35,425 nt of DNA from Clostridia bacterium. Its GTDB lineage: Bacteria > Bacillota > Clostridia > Peptostreptococcales > Acidaminobacteraceae. Shown here piece by piece: positions 1-9,674 of the stretch. The position numbers were made by a program, and so were the translations under genes. Location of the stretch: NCBI GenBank assembly GCA_016937975.1, contig JAFGVN010000144.1, positions 1 to 35,425 of the forward strand. Direction: 5' to 3'. The number at the start of each line of letters is the position of its first letter. The first letter of the stretch is position 1. The notes below the pieces were generated by a model. That model was not told where the DNA came from. It did not search any database and saw only the letters and a program-made list of their open reading frames with translations.

Positions 1-85
1 TATTATGTCATAAATTATATACAAGATAAATTAAAATAACATTAAGAAAGCAAAAAAAATAAATAAAATTAGTTTTTAAATATAT

Positions 86-102
86 ATAAGTAGTATACTT
101 AT
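86..102. repeat. Short inverted repeat before the histidine kinase
   Basis: Arms ATAAGTA (86-92) and TACTTAT (96-102) flank a 3-base centre just upstream of the kinase ribosome binding site. It could be an operator or chance in AT-rich DNA. Confidence 0.3.
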
Positions 103-115
103 TATGAGGTGGCTT

Positions 116-1942
116 ATGAATAGAAAATTTAAAAAATCATTAAAAAAACGTGTACAAGGTGCTTTAATGTCATCATCTTTTTTTTCAATTCTCATTACTT
201 TGTGTTTAGTCTTATTGATTGTGACATTAATTGTAAAACCTATTGGTCAGTTATTTACGAATACGGTCAACAAAAGTATTGTTGAAAATTTTAACAAAAT
301 TAGTAATGTTAGAAGTCAAATTGATGATCGAATGAATGATTATGTCTTTGCAAAAGATTTTATGAATACGGATTACAGTATTTTAATTCAGCAAGAATAT
401 GGCAATCAAGATAGCAATGATATCTTCACTCAGATGTCTGAAGAGGATATGGCTACTTTCAATGCACAAATGGCAGAATTTTCAACATCTGAAATATATG
501 TCAGTGGTTCTGAAGAAGAATCCATTAATGAAACTGAAAAAAAACAAATTATGTATGCAATGGTTCAGAGTGTACAGTCTTTAGATAAACTGTTGCCTGT
601 TAGTGAAACACTTCATTTCGATTGGATTAATGTTGAAATGATTATAAGTGATCAAAACGAATTTTCAGTGCCTTTAAACATAAAATCATCGAAATTTAAT
701 GAAATGGATCATATTTCAAGTGAAATAACTATTTATAATGAAGATAAAGTCATAGGTTATATTAAAACAAATTTAAATCAAGATGTTCTATATGTAGTTT
801 TTAGTTCAGTAATTGGTCTATTTGGTTTTATTGCCATTATTGTTTTCATTATCGTAAAAATAATTCTTACACCTGTAACCTTTAAAATACTTAAACCTGT
901 TCAAGACTTAAATGATCAATTAAAAAAAATCTCTGAAAACGAGGTGATAGATTCTACGATTAAGATTGAACAAAAAAGACCACCTAAAGAAATTTATGAG
1001 CTAATTCATCATTCCAATATCATTATGAGAAGATTAAATGAATCTCAAGAATTATTATTTGCACAAAATCAAGAATTAGAAGCGCAGAGAGATTTACTTG
1101 AAGATCAGAATGTGGAGTTGGAAAATCAAAAGGAAGAACTGTTTGCACAAAATGAAGAGTTGGATTCTCAAAATGATGAATTGATACAATCACAATTAGC
1201 TTTGCAAAAAGCACAAGACAGATTGGTACAGTCAGAAAAATTGGCTTCAATGGGACAACTGACTGCTGCAATTGCCCATGAAATTAACACGCCTCTTGGT
1301 GCCGTATCAAGTAATACACAAATGATCGATATGATGTTGTTAAAACTTGAGAAGCAAATTCAAACAGAAGACTATTCTGGGGCATACAAAAGTATTGAAA
1401 AGCTACTCAAAAGTAACAAAATTACAATAGATGCAGCATCGAGAGTTAATGAAATCATTAGAAACCTTAGAAACTTTTCAAGGATAGATCAAGCAGAATT
1501 TAAAACTGCTGATGTACATGAAGGCATTCACAGTGTATTGGTTTTAACTTCAAACTTATGGAAAAATAAATTAACAATACATGAGAACTATGGAAAAATA
1601 CCGGAAATAAGTTGTTTTCCTAGCATGTTGAATCAGGTTTTTATGAATGTTATTGTCAATGGTATTCAAGCAACTGAAAAAGGTGGAAATATTAGTATCA
1701 CCACAGAAATGATAGAAGATTTTATTAAAATATCCATAAGAGATGATGGTTCAGGCATTGATCCTATATTAATAGAAAAAATATTTGATTCTGGTTTTAC
1801 GACTAAACCAAAGGATTCAGGAACTGGCTTAGGACTTTCTATAAGTAAAGATATTATTTTGAAGCATCATGGTAAAATCTATGCTTTCAATAATGAAGAT
1901 AAAGGTGCAACTTTTGTTATTGAATTACCTATAAAGCAATAA
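116..1942 (+). CDS. Membrane sensor histidine kinase
   Basis: A two-component sensor kinase that should autophosphorylate on His388 and pass phosphate to a response regulator not present in this window. ATG 116 is preferred over ATG 104 because GAGGTG (106-111) sits 4 bases before it. Residues 16-43 are a first membrane segment. About 185 residues of extracellular domain with no family I recognise follow, then a second membrane segment at 228-255 and a HAMP-like stretch. A coiled coil made of QNxEL-type repeats leads straight into the HisKA domain (H-box AHEINTPLG). The HATPase domain has an N-box (NVIVNGIQAT), G1 (DDGSGI), F-box (FTTKP) and G2 (GTGLGLS), so the kinase looks active. The core resembles NtrB/DctB-type kinases. 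The ligand is unknown. It stands alone upstream of rpmH, where Firmicutes usually have the divergent dnaA. Confidence 0.9.
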   Translation: MNRKFKKSLKKRVQGALMSSSFFSILITLCLVLLIVTLIVKPIGQLFTNTVNKSIVENFNKISNVRSQIDDRMNDYVFAKDFMNTDYSILIQQEYGNQDSNDIFTQMSEEDMATFNAQMAEFSTSEIYVSGSEEESINETEKKQIMYAMVQSVQSLDKLLPVSETLHFDWINVEMIISDQNEFSVPLNIKSSKFNEMDHISSEITIYNEDKVIGYIKTNLNQDVLYVVFSSVIGLFGFIAIIVFIIVKIILTPVTFKILKPVQDLNDQLKKISENEVIDSTIKIEQKRPPKEIYELIHHSNIIMRRLNESQELLFAQNQELEAQRDLLEDQNVELENQKEELFAQNEELDSQNDELIQSQLALQKAQDRLVQSEKLASMGQLTAAIAHEINTPLGAVSSNTQMIDMMLLKLEKQIQTEDYSGAYKSIEKLLKSNKITIDAASRVNEIIRNLRNFSRIDQAEFKTADVHEGIHSVLVLTSNLWKNKLTIHENYGKIPEISCFPSMLNQVFMNVIVNGIQATEKGGNISITTEMIEDFIKISIRDDGSGIDPILIEKIFDSGFTTKPKDSGTGLGLSISKDIILKHHGKIYAFNNEDKGATFVIELPIKQ

Positions 1943-2096
1943 ATTTTAAGAATCAATCAGAAAAATGAATAATTTGATATTAAAAATAAAACATAATATT
2001 TCTTAAAAAAATATATCTAATAGACTTAAGAATAGGTATAATATAGAAGAATACAACTGAATATTACTGACTTGAGTATAAAATCAATATATTATC

Positions 2097-2125
2097 TTGA
2101 CATACAAAATTTGATTAGGTATAAT
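2097..2125 (+). promoter_or_regulatory. Sigma-A promoter for rpmH
   Basis: A perfect -35 TTGACA (2097-2102) and a perfect -10 TATAAT (2120-2125) are separated by 17 bp. This predicts a start near 2132 and a leader of about 100 bases before rpmH. The rest of the 293-bp gap from 1943 holds nothing else I can name, and I find no DnaA boxes in it. Confidence 0.88.
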
Positions 2126-2235
2126 TTACAGGCAATGTTTATGAAAAGAATTTAGATGATGACATAATTTGTAACTTGGGCACAGTTATGTTAATCTCAT
2201 TTAAATAGAAATTTATTTAAGGAGGTGTGGTAGCT

Positions 2236-2370
2236 ATGAAAAGAACATTACAACCTAAGACTAGACAAAGAAAGAAAGAGCATGGTTTTAGAAAGAGAAT
2301 GAAAACTAAAGCTGGTAGAAATGTATTAAAATCACGTAGAGCAAAGAATAGAAAGAGATTAAGTGCATAA
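2236..2370 (+). CDS. rpmH: 50S ribosomal protein L34
   Basis: A 44-residue, very basic protein starting [18 protein letters not shown] and ending in a run of Lys and Arg, which is the complete normal length for L34 of the large ribosomal subunit. GGAGGTG at 2221-2227 gives a strong ribosome binding site 8 bases before ATG 2236. It follows a consensus promoter and is separated from rnpA by an attenuator-like hairpin, as expected when L34 is needed far more than RnpA. Confidence 0.97.
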   Translation: MKRTLQPKTRQRKKEHGFRKRMKTKAGRNVLKSRRAKNRKRLSA

Positions 2371-2393
2371 GGCCGCGGAAGTGGTCTTTTTTT
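2371..2393 (+). terminator. Terminator/attenuator between rpmH and rnpA
   Basis: The stem GGCCGC / GTGGTC (with two G-U pairs) closes a GGAA loop and is followed by seven T. It begins directly after the rpmH stop and would lower transcription into rnpA. Confidence 0.7.
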
Positions 2394-2421
2394 ACAATTG
2401 TATTGATTTTGGAGGCCAACA

Positions 2422-2754
2422 TTGATCAATCAAAAATTGAGAAATACGCGTCAGTTTAATCATGTTTATAAAAAAGGTAAGTCAATTGTAAATAAGCATA
2501 TTGTGATGTATTATGTAAAAAATACTGAAAATTATAATCGCGTAGGATTTTCGGTTAGTAAAAAAGTCGGTAAAGCAGTTGTTCGAAATCGTGTAAAGCG
2601 ATTACTGAAAGAATCCTTTAGAGCTCATGAAGAAAAAATGAAACAAGGATATGACATAGTATTTGTAGCACGCGTTAGATTAAAGGATTCTACTTATAAG
2701 GAAGTTGAGAAGTCGATGGTATATGCATTAAGTAAAAGCGACTTAAAAAGGTGA
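2422..2754 (+). CDS. rnpA: Ribonuclease P protein component
   Basis: The protein subunit of RNase P, which assists the catalytic RNA in removing tRNA 5' leaders. It is 110 residues long, a typical length. The hallmark RNxVKRLLKE region (here [11 protein letters not shown]) follows [13 protein letters not shown]. Translation starts at TTG 2422, set by GGAGG at 2411-2415. The RNA subunit gene rnpB is not in this window. The TGA stop lies at the start of the yidD leader, so the two are cotranscribed. Confidence 0.95.
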   Translation: MINQKLRNTRQFNHVYKKGKSIVNKHIVMYYVKNTENYNRVGFSVSKKVGKAVVRNRVKRLLKESFRAHEEKMKQGYDIVFVARVRLKDSTYKEVEKSMVYALSKSDLKR

Positions 2755-2759
2755 ACTTT

Positions 2760-2969
2760 ATGAAAAGTGTGATGATATGGCTTGTTAAATTCTATCAAAG
2801 AAATATATCGCCATTATTAGGAAATCATTGTAGATACATGCCTACTTGTTCGGAATATTCCATACAAGCATTTGAAAAGTATGGTTTTTTTAAAGGTTTT
2901 TACAAATCAGTGTTTCGTATATTACGGTGCAATCCTTTATTTAAAGGTGGTTATGATCCGTTAAAATAA
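2760..2969 (+). CDS. yidD: Membrane protein insertion efficiency factor YidD
   Basis: A 69-residue member of the YidD family, which assists YidC in membrane protein insertion. The family pattern is clear: [20 protein letters not shown], then a Ser-Glu-Tyr turn, an aromatic-rich helix and a C-terminal CNP-x-GGYDP motif. ATG 2760 is chosen because AAGGTG at 2748-2752 fits it. A GTG at 2751 overlapping the rnpA stop would have no binding site. It lies between rnpA and yidC as in most bacteria. Confidence 0.92.
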   Translation: MKSVMIWLVKFYQRNISPLLGNHCRYMPTCSEYSIQAFEKYGFFKGFYKSVFRILRCNPLFKGGYDPLK

Positions 2970-2986
2970 TTTTTAGGAGGAGTTTC

Positions 2987-4063
2987 ATGAAAAAGAAGCT
3001 TAGTTTTTTACTGCTCATTATGATGATTTCTATGTTATTGATTTCTTGTGGTGGTAATCCAATTGAGGGCGTATGGAAAGTAGATAATTTAGATCCAGAA
3101 GCAGCTATTGTTTATTTAAGAGATAATGGTGAGCTTGTTACAACACATTTTTTTGGTGATGAAGTTGACTTAGCAGGTAATTATACAACGGATAGTGAAA
3201 GTAATATTATTCTTAATAATGAAACTTATGGTGAAGCATCATATTTCTACAAAATTAGTGGTACGACCTTATCGTTAATTGAAAATGATGAAACTGTTTT
3301 TGAATTCACGAAATCAGTTGAAAGAGATGGTTTTATTAGAAAGTTTATTGGTTCATTACTAGGCATTACTGTAAAGTATATTAATGATTATGCTATTGCT
3401 ATTATTGTTTTTACAATTTTACTTAAAGTCATTCTGTTACCAATTTCTATTAATCAAACAAAATCAACAGTAAAAATGAATAAGGTTGCACCAATTGTTG
3501 CAAAAATCAATGAAAAATACAAGCATGACAAGCAAAAAGCTCAACAAAAAACTATGGAATTATATCAAAAAGCAAAAATAAATCCTTTAGCAGGATGTTT
3601 GCCTTTGATTATTAATATGGTATTATTGATAGCATTCTTTAGAGTATTATTATATCCAGATGTATTTATATATTCAGATGGACAATCGATCATTAATGCA
3701 AATGCTGGTTTATTAAAAGGTTCATTCCTATGGATTGAAAACTTATCAAAGCCTGACTTATTAGCAAATATTTCATTCTTCGGTAAAATTATTCCTGAAT
3801 CAGCAAAAAATATAGTACCTGGTATTATGCCTATTTTAACTGCTGCTGTGACTGTTTTCTCATTTAATTCAATGGCAACACCACAACAACCAGGACAAAA
3901 TAATGCTATGATGACAAGTATGAAATACATGATGCCATTAATGTTCTTATTCTTAGGTGCAAAATATCCTGCATCTTTAATGGTTTACTGGACAGTAAGT
4001 TCTGTATTCCAAATGATTCAACAACCAATTATTAAAAAGTTAGTTGACAAGGAGGTTGCTTAA
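2987..4063 (+). CDS. yidC: YidC/SpoIIIJ membrane insertase lipoprotein with extra N-terminal domain
   Basis: An Oxa1/YidC/Alb3 insertase that helps membrane proteins enter the cytoplasmic membrane. Residues 1-20 are a lipoprotein signal with lipobox LIS-Cys21. The insertase core spans about 115-358, with the LPISINQTKS segment, a charged cytoplasmic hairpin rich in Lys and Gln, and four further hydrophobic segments. Two features are odd. About 85 residues between Cys21 and the core (starting NPIEGVWKVDNL, with GEL and GNYTTDS motifs) form a beta-rich domain like the small lipocalin-like/DUF5640-type domains of clostridial lipoproteins, and the protein is about 100 residues longer than B. subtilis SpoIIIJ. 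Also, the conserved positive residue of the first core helix is Lys147, where SpoIIIJ has Arg. The ribosome binding site is TAGGAGGA at 2974-2981, and the stop overlaps the jag start. Confidence 0.93.
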   Translation: MKKKLSFLLLIMMISMLLISCGGNPIEGVWKVDNLDPEAAIVYLRDNGELVTTHFFGDEVDLAGNYTTDSESNIILNNETYGEASYFYKISGTTLSLIENDETVFEFTKSVERDGFIRKFIGSLLGITVKYINDYAIAIIVFTILLKVILLPISINQTKSTVKMNKVAPIVAKINEKYKHDKQKAQQKTMELYQKAKINPLAGCLPLIINMVLLIAFFRVLLYPDVFIYSDGQSIINANAGLLKGSFLWIENLSKPDLLANISFFGKIIPESAKNIVPGIMPILTAAVTVFSFNSMATPQQPGQNNAMMTSMKYMMPLMFLFLGAKYPASLMVYWTVSSVFQMIQQPIIKKLVDKEVA

Positions 4064-4683
4064 TGAAATCAGTTGAAGTTGTTGCAACTACAGTTGAAGA
4101 AGCAATAGAACAAGCATTAATTCAATTAAATACAAATGAATTAGATGTAGAGATCGAAGTTCTAGAAGAACCAAAAAAAGCATTGTTTGGTTTCTTTGGT
4201 GGAAAAGAAGCCAAAGTTAGAGTAACTAAGCGTATGAATATAGAAGAAATTGCAAAAGATTTCATTTTAAAATTATTGGGTACAATGGATGTAGAAGTTA
4301 AATTAAGTGTCAAATTAAAACAAAACAACTTATACATTGACATGGATGGTCCAGAAATGGCTATTTTAATTGGTAGAAGAGGTCAAACTCTAGATTCATT
4401 ACAATACTTGGTGAGTTTAGTAGTGAATAAGGATCGTGAAGATTATATTAGAGTAATCTTGGATACTGAGAATTATAGACAAAAGCGTAAAGATACATTA
4501 GAGAGATTGGCTTTCAAATTAGCAAAGAGAGCTAAGAAAATTAATAAAAGTATTACCCTTGAACCAATGAATCCTTACGAAAGAAGAATAATTCATTCTG
4601 CACTTCAAAATAACAAATTTGTTACGACAAAGAGTGAAGGTGAAGAGCCATTTAGAAAAGTAGTAATCGTAGTGAATAAGTAA
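4063..4683 (+). CDS. jag: RNA-binding protein Jag (KhpB/EloR)
   Basis: A 206-residue protein with the usual three parts: an N-terminal Jag domain (about 1-55, containing KKALFGFFGGKEA), a KH-like RNA-binding domain (about 85-130, with ILIGRRGQTLDSLQ) and a C-terminal R3H domain (about 145-206, with NPYERRIIHSAL). In Firmicutes this family (KhpB/EloR) works with KhpA on small RNAs and cell elongation. The ATG overlaps the yidC stop (TAATG), with AAGGAGG at 4049-4055, so the two are translationally coupled. No KhpA gene is in the window. Confidence 0.94.
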   Translation: MKSVEVVATTVEEAIEQALIQLNTNELDVEIEVLEEPKKALFGFFGGKEAKVRVTKRMNIEEIAKDFILKLLGTMDVEVKLSVKLKQNNLYIDMDGPEMAILIGRRGQTLDSLQYLVSLVVNKDREDYIRVILDTENYRQKRKDTLERLAFKLAKRAKKINKSITLEPMNPYERRIIHSALQNNKFVTTKSEGEEPFRKVVIVVNK

Positions 4684-4692
4684 GTTTATTTG

Positions 4693-4712
4693 ACCCAGTA
4701 TTTATACTGGGT
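4693..4712 (+). terminator. Hairpin after jag, probable weak terminator
   Basis: ACCCAGTAT and ATACTGGGT form a 9-bp perfect inverted repeat with a 2-base centre. Only TTAAATTT follows, so termination would be partial. It separates the yidC-jag pair from mnmE. Confidence 0.5.
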
Positions 4713-4775
4713 TAAATTTGTAATGGAGATAAAAACCATATATAATAATTTTATCCAAATAAATGAGGTGTGATT

Positions 4776-6146
4776 ATGTCAAATGAAACGATTGTAGCCA
4801 TTTCATCTGCTATTGGTGAAGGTGCTATTGGGATAATTAGAATGAGTGGTGAAAATGCTTTTGTCATCGCAAATAATATTTTCAAGCCAAAAAGCTCATA
4901 CAATCAGTTAGAAAATAGAAAAATGGTTTTTGGTGAGATTGTTAAAAATAATCATGTTTTAGATGAAGTGATGATTGTATATATGGCTGCACCGAAAACT
5001 TACACAAAAGAGGATGTTGTAGAAATTTACTGTCATGGTGGTGTCATTGCCATCAAGAGAGTTCTTGATTATATTTTAGAGTTTGATGTGCAAATGGCAG
5101 AGCCTGGTGAATTTACAAAACGCGCCTTTCTTAATGGTAGATTAGATTTGTCACAAGCAGAAGCTGTTATGGATTTAATTAGTGCCAAAACTGAAAAAGG
5201 ATTTGATGTTGCTTATCAACAACTTGAAGGTACCCTTTCTGGCAAAATCAATCAGATACGCCAAGAGTTATTAAAGGTTGTAGCACACTTGGAAGTTTGT
5301 ATTGATTATCCTGAAGAAGATATTGAAGAAGTGACTTATCCTGAAATTTTAGAGTCTTTTGTAATGGTTCAAAATGAATTAACTTTATTATTAAAACATG
5401 CGGATAATGGTAGAATTATCAGAGAAGGTTTAAAAGTCGCTATTATAGGAAAACCGAATGTTGGTAAATCTTCTTTATTAAATGCATTATTAAAAGAAGC
5501 TAGAGCGATTGTTACTGATATCGCAGGTACTACCCGTGATGTGATTGAGGAACATTTGAATATTCAAGGCATACCAATTAGGATTGTTGATACTGCAGGT
5601 ATTAGAAAAACATCTGATCAAATTGAGAAAATTGGTGTAGAACGTTCTAAGGAAATTTTTAATCAAGCTGATATGGTTTTATTTGTTCTAAATGCATCTG
5701 AAAAATTATCTGAAGAAGATCAAGAACTAATCGAACTTGTTTCCAATAAAAAATCTATTATTATTGTCAATAAAATTGATTTAGAAAGTAAAATTGATTG
5801 GGCACATGTAGAAAATAAATTTGATGATCGTAAAATTGTAAAGACATCTTTATTAAATGATGATGGTATACTTGAAGTTGAACAAGCAATTGTCGATATG
5901 GTTTATGAGGGTGATATTCATGCATCTAATGATCAATTGTTATCAAATGCTCGTCATATTCAAGCTGTAAAGCAAAGTCTTAAATCTATTGAGGCAGCTA
6001 TTCATGCAACACAAGATAATATGCCTTATGATTTTATAGAAGTTGATACTTTTGATTGTTTGGAATCCTTAGGTAAAATTACGGGAGAAACAATTGAAAA
6101 TGATATAGTAAAAGAAATTTTTGGTAATTTCTGTTTAGGTAAATAG
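4776..6146 (+). CDS. mnmE: tRNA U34 modification GTPase MnmE
   Basis: A GTPase that, with MnmG, makes the carboxymethylaminomethyl or aminomethyl group at U34 of tRNAs reading two-fold split codon boxes. It has 456 residues. The N-terminal folate-binding domain starts [21 protein letters not shown]. The G domain is inserted in a helical domain: G1 GKPNVGKS at 225-232, the AGTTRD switch, DTAG and NKID. The C-terminus is CLGK, carrying the catalytic Cys of the family. ATG 4776 follows GAGGTG (4765-4770); GTG 4770 overlaps that binding site and is rejected. mnmG starts 10 bases after the stop. Confidence 0.97.
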   Translation: MSNETIVAISSAIGEGAIGIIRMSGENAFVIANNIFKPKSSYNQLENRKMVFGEIVKNNHVLDEVMIVYMAAPKTYTKEDVVEIYCHGGVIAIKRVLDYILEFDVQMAEPGEFTKRAFLNGRLDLSQAEAVMDLISAKTEKGFDVAYQQLEGTLSGKINQIRQELLKVVAHLEVCIDYPEEDIEEVTYPEILESFVMVQNELTLLLKHADNGRIIREGLKVAIIGKPNVGKSSLLNALLKEARAIVTDIAGTTRDVIEEHLNIQGIPIRIVDTAGIRKTSDQIEKIGVERSKEIFNQADMVLFVLNASEKLSEEDQELIELVSNKKSIIIVNKIDLESKIDWAHVENKFDDRKIVKTSLLNDDGILEVEQAIVDMVYEGDIHASNDQLLSNARHIQAVKQSLKSIEAAIHATQDNMPYDFIEVDTFDCLESLGKITGETIENDIVKEIFGNFCLGK

Positions 6147-6156
6147 TGGAGGAAAT

Positions 6157-8037
6157 ATGGAAACTTTTTTTGCTGGTAACTATGATGTAATTGTAGTTGG
6201 TGCAGGTCATGCTGGAGTTGAGGCCGCTTTAGCCAGTGCTAGAATGAATAAAAAGACTTTAATGTTAACCATTAACCTTGATTCAATTGCAATGATGCCT
6301 TGTAATCCATCCATTGGTGGTACAGGAAAGGGACATCTTGTGAGAGAAATCGATGCACTTGGTGGTGAAATGGGCATTAATATTGATAAAACTTTTATAC
6401 AAAGTAAGATGTTAAATACAGCAAAAGGTCCTGCTGTACATTCTTTGCGTGCACAAGCTGATAAAGTAAAGTATCACATTGAGATGAAAAAAGTAGTGGA
6501 AAATTGCCCACTATTGGATGTGAAACAAGCTGAGGTCAGTGAGATTATTATTGAAGATTATAAAGTAAAAGGTGTCATTACAACAATAGGTTCTATCTAT
6601 CATGGAAAAGCTGTTGTTTTAGCAACAGGTACTTATTTAGGTGGTAAGATTTTTATTGGTAGTGCTGTTTTTCAATCAGGACCAAATGGATTAGCACCCT
6701 CTTTAAAATTAACAGATAATCTCAAAACAAATGCAATTGATTTACGTCGTTTTAAAACCGGTACTCCTGCTCGTGTAAACAGCCGTACCTTAAATTATGA
6801 TAAAATGCAACGTGAAGATGGGGATCAAAAAATTGTACCTTTTTCCTTTTTAAATGATCAATTAGATATTGAACAAGTGCCTTGTTGGCTAACGTATACC
6901 AATACGACTACACATACAATTATTGAAACAAATTTTCATCGTTCTGCTTTATTCTCTGGCGAAATTGAAGGTACTGGTCCAAGATATTGCCCATCAATAG
7001 AAGATAAAATCAATCGTTTTAGTGATAAAAATAGACATCAATTATTTATAGAACCAGAAGGTTTAGATACAAATGAAATGTATGTACAAGGTATGTCAAC
7101 GAGTATGCCAGAAGATGTTCAGCTTGCTTTTATGAGAACTATTCCTGGATTGGAAAATGTTGAAATAATGAGGCCAGCATATGCTATTGAATACGATTGT
7201 ATTGATCCTACTCAATTAAAATTAAGTTTGGAATTTAAAAATATTGATGGTTTATTTTCAGCTGGTCAATTTAATGGATCTAGTGGTTATGAAGAAGCTG
7301 CTGCCCAAGGTTTAATTGCTGGTATCAATGCAGTTTTAAAAATTGATAATAAAGAACCTTTTATTCTCGATCGTTCAGAAGCCTATATTGGAGTATTGAT
7401 TGATGATTTAGTGACAAAAGGAACAGAAGAACCTTATCGTATGATGACTTCAAGATCAGAATATCGTTTATTGTTAAGACAGGATAACGCAGATTTACGT
7501 TTAACGGAAAAAGCTTATCAGATTGGTTTAGCTTCAAAGGAAAGATATGATAAAGTTGTTCATAAAGTTCAAGCTATAAAAGAGGAAATGGAAAGAATTG
7601 AAAATACTTTAATTAAAGCAAAAGATATTAATCCTTTCCTCTTGGAAAACGGAAGTTCAGAATTAAGAGATAGTATTACCATAGCAAATTTATTAAAGAG
7701 ACCTGAAATTTTTTATGATATGATCAATCAATTTGATATTAATCGTCCAGATTTGAGAGAGGATATTTGGAAGCAATGTGAAATTTCCATTAAATATCAA
7801 GGTTACATTGAAAAACAATTAAGACAAGTCGAGAAGTTTAAAAGTCTTGAAAATAAAAAAATTATTGACATCAATTATAACGATGTTGAAGGTTTAAGAA
7901 TTGAAGCAAGACAAAAATTAAAAGCCATTCAGCCTAATTCCGTTGGGCAAGCGTCTCGTATTTCTGGTGTATCCCCTGCCGATATTTCTGTTTTATTAGT
8001 TTATATGGATTACAAAAGGAGATCTAAAAATGTCTAG
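6157..8037 (+). CDS. mnmG: tRNA uridine-5-carboxymethylaminomethyl modification enzyme MnmG
   Basis: The FAD-dependent partner of MnmE, 626 residues, a standard length. The Rossmann motif GAGHAG is at residues 15-20, followed by the family signature [23 protein letters not shown] split across about 46-70. Downstream are [13 protein letters not shown] in the second FAD segment and a C-terminal helical domain ending [16 protein letters not shown], which binds MnmE and tRNA. GGAGG precedes ATG 6157. The 3' end overlaps rsmG by 8 bases, a conserved arrangement. Confidence 0.97.
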   Translation: METFFAGNYDVIVVGAGHAGVEAALASARMNKKTLMLTINLDSIAMMPCNPSIGGTGKGHLVREIDALGGEMGINIDKTFIQSKMLNTAKGPAVHSLRAQADKVKYHIEMKKVVENCPLLDVKQAEVSEIIIEDYKVKGVITTIGSIYHGKAVVLATGTYLGGKIFIGSAVFQSGPNGLAPSLKLTDNLKTNAIDLRRFKTGTPARVNSRTLNYDKMQREDGDQKIVPFSFLNDQLDIEQVPCWLTYTNTTTHTIIETNFHRSALFSGEIEGTGPRYCPSIEDKINRFSDKNRHQLFIEPEGLDTNEMYVQGMSTSMPEDVQLAFMRTIPGLENVEIMRPAYAIEYDCIDPTQLKLSLEFKNIDGLFSAGQFNGSSGYEEAAAQGLIAGINAVLKIDNKEPFILDRSEAYIGVLIDDLVTKGTEEPYRMMTSRSEYRLLLRQDNADLRLTEKAYQIGLASKERYDKVVHKVQAIKEEMERIENTLIKAKDINPFLLENGSSELRDSITIANLLKRPEIFYDMINQFDINRPDLREDIWKQCEISIKYQGYIEKQLRQVEKFKSLENKKIIDINYNDVEGLRIEARQKLKAIQPNSVGQASRISGVSPADISVLLVYMDYKRRSKNV

Positions 8038-8743
8038 GGATTTGTTGAAAGAACACCTTGAAAATATAGGTCTTTTGCCTGACAATAATCAATTAAATCA
8101 ATTTCTAAAATTCGAGGAAATGTTAGTTGAATATAATAAAGTAATGAATTTGACAGGTATCACTGAAAGTGAAGAAATTTATGATAAACATTTTGCTGAT
8201 TCTTTAACTTGTCTACTATCAAATATATTTAAGCCTCATGATAAAGTCATTGATGTTGGCACTGGCGCTGGCTTTCCTGGAATGCCTATGAAGATTTATA
8301 TGCCATCTCTTCATATCACTTTACTGGATTCATTGAATAAACGTATCGAATTTCTTAAGGCAGTTGGTAGTGCTTTGAATCTAAATGATATTGAGTATAT
8401 TCATGGTCGTGCAGAAGATTATGGTCAAGATGAAAATTATCGTGAGCAATTTGATGTTTGTGTTTCAAGAGCAGTAGCAGATTTACCTGTTTTGTTGGAA
8501 TATTGTACCCCATTTATTAAGGTTGGTGGTTTTTTCATTGCGCAAAAAGGATCTAAAGTTGAAGAAGAACTACAAGGATCACAATCTGCTCTTTTAGCTC
8601 TAAATCTTGTTGTTCATGATATAATAGATGTTAGGACATCTGACGCAACAAATAACCATAAACTTTTGATCATAAAAAAAGTGGATCAAACAGATCAGAA
8701 ATATCCTAGAAGAGCAGGTAAACCACTTAAAAAACCATTATAA
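8030..8743 (+). CDS. rsmG: 16S rRNA G527 N7-methyltransferase RsmG
   Basis: A SAM-dependent methyltransferase that modifies G527 of 16S rRNA; loss gives low-level streptomycin resistance in other bacteria. The 237 residues carry the SAM motif [13 protein letters not shown] near residue 75 and the later [12 protein letters not shown] motif of the family. The ATG lies inside the mnmG end, which suggests translational coupling. noc follows after 9 bases. Confidence 0.95.
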   Translation: MSRDLLKEHLENIGLLPDNNQLNQFLKFEEMLVEYNKVMNLTGITESEEIYDKHFADSLTCLLSNIFKPHDKVIDVGTGAGFPGMPMKIYMPSLHITLLDSLNKRIEFLKAVGSALNLNDIEYIHGRAEDYGQDENYREQFDVCVSRAVADLPVLLEYCTPFIKVGGFFIAQKGSKVEEELQGSQSALLALNLVVHDIIDVRTSDATNNHKLLIIKKVDQTDQKYPRRAGKPLKKPL

Positions 8744-8752
8744 GGAGCAAAA

Positions 8753-9526
8753 ATGGAAAAGATAAATGATATTGTCATGATTCCTATGCATCAAATTATT
8801 CCGAATCGATATCAACCAAGGAAAATATTTGATCATAGCTCAATTGAAGAATTAGCTCAATCCATAAAGCAATATGGAATTTTACAGCCAATTACTGTAC
8901 GACCTTTTGAATCCTCTTTTGAATTAATTATGGGTGAAAGAAGATTTCGTGCAGCTCAGCATATCAAATTAAAATCTATTCCTGCAATTATTTTGGATGT
9001 AGAGGATGAAGATTCTGCAGTTGTTGCACTAATTGAAAATATTCAAAGAGTAGATTTAAATTATTTAGAAGAAGCTGAATCTTATAGACAATTATTAGAA
9101 TCTTATGGTTTAACGCAAAATGAGTTGTCAGAAAAAGTTGGTAAAAGTCAGTCTGCAATTTCTAACAAATTAAGATTATTGAAACTCTCCCCTACTATTT
9201 TGGAATCTCTGTATGTAAATAAATTAAGTGAGAGACATGCTAGAGCATTATTAAAACTCGGAGATGATCATTTACAAAATAAAGTATTAAAGCACATTGT
9301 GAAAAAGCAATTAAATGTTAAAGACAGTGAAAAATATATAGATGGTGTATTAAATAACTATAAGAAGAAACATCAGCAATCAACTTTCAAAGTGAACCAT
9401 TCTATTTACTTGAATACCATAAAAAAGGCTTATAAAGTAATACAAGATATGGATTCTGATGTAACTATGGATACAAATGATCATGAAGATCATATTGAAA
9501 TAACAATTAAAATTCCAAAAAAATAA
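8753..9526 (+). CDS. noc: Nucleoid occlusion protein Noc (ParB family)
   Basis: A ParB-family CTPase that binds dispersed NBS sites and keeps the division septum off the nucleoid in B. subtilis. It is 257 residues. The N-terminal CTP-binding domain has NRYQPRKIF, QYGILQPITVRP and GERRFRAAQ, and the HTH is NELSEKVGKSQSAISNKLRL. The identity is supported by position next to rsmG, by being distinct from the parB downstream, and by a perfect NBS directly after the stop. It begins almost at the ParB fold. The B. subtilis protein has an N-terminal amphipathic membrane-binding helix that is absent here, and an in-frame stop 9 bases upstream excludes a longer start. Confidence 0.92.
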   Translation: MEKINDIVMIPMHQIIPNRYQPRKIFDHSSIEELAQSIKQYGILQPITVRPFESSFELIMGERRFRAAQHIKLKSIPAIILDVEDEDSAVVALIENIQRVDLNYLEEAESYRQLLESYGLTQNELSEKVGKSQSAISNKLRLLKLSPTILESLYVNKLSERHARALLKLGDDHLQNKVLKHIVKKQLNVKDSEKYIDGVLNNYKKKHQQSTFKVNHSIYLNTIKKAYKVIQDMDSDVTMDTNDHEDHIEITIKIPKK

Positions 9527-9550
9527 AGATATTTCCCGGGAAATATCTTT
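9525..9550. promoter_or_regulatory. Noc binding site (NBS) inside the noc terminator
   Basis: ATTTCCCGGGAAAT at 9531-9544 matches the B. subtilis NBS consensus exactly. It is the centre of a 26-bp perfect palindrome (9525-9550) that starts within the noc stop codon and ends in a T run, so the same bases also look like the noc transcription terminator. Confidence 0.88.
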
Positions 9551-9674
9551 TTATTATGAAATATATTTCCAATTGAAATAGAAAATCATTAAATTTCCCT
9601 ATTCATTTTTATTATTAATGTAATTTCAGTCAAATTAGTGTAAAATGAAATGTAGATATTAAAGGAGGCTATTT

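Noticed and set aside
2037-2042. TATAAT at 2037-2042 as an rpmH promoter
   Set aside because: No acceptable -35 at 16-18 bp upstream, and a perfect promoter lies at 2097-2125.
4750-4758. DnaA box upstream of mnmE (TTATCCAAA)
   Set aside because: Single site with a mismatch in a conserved base and no companion boxes.
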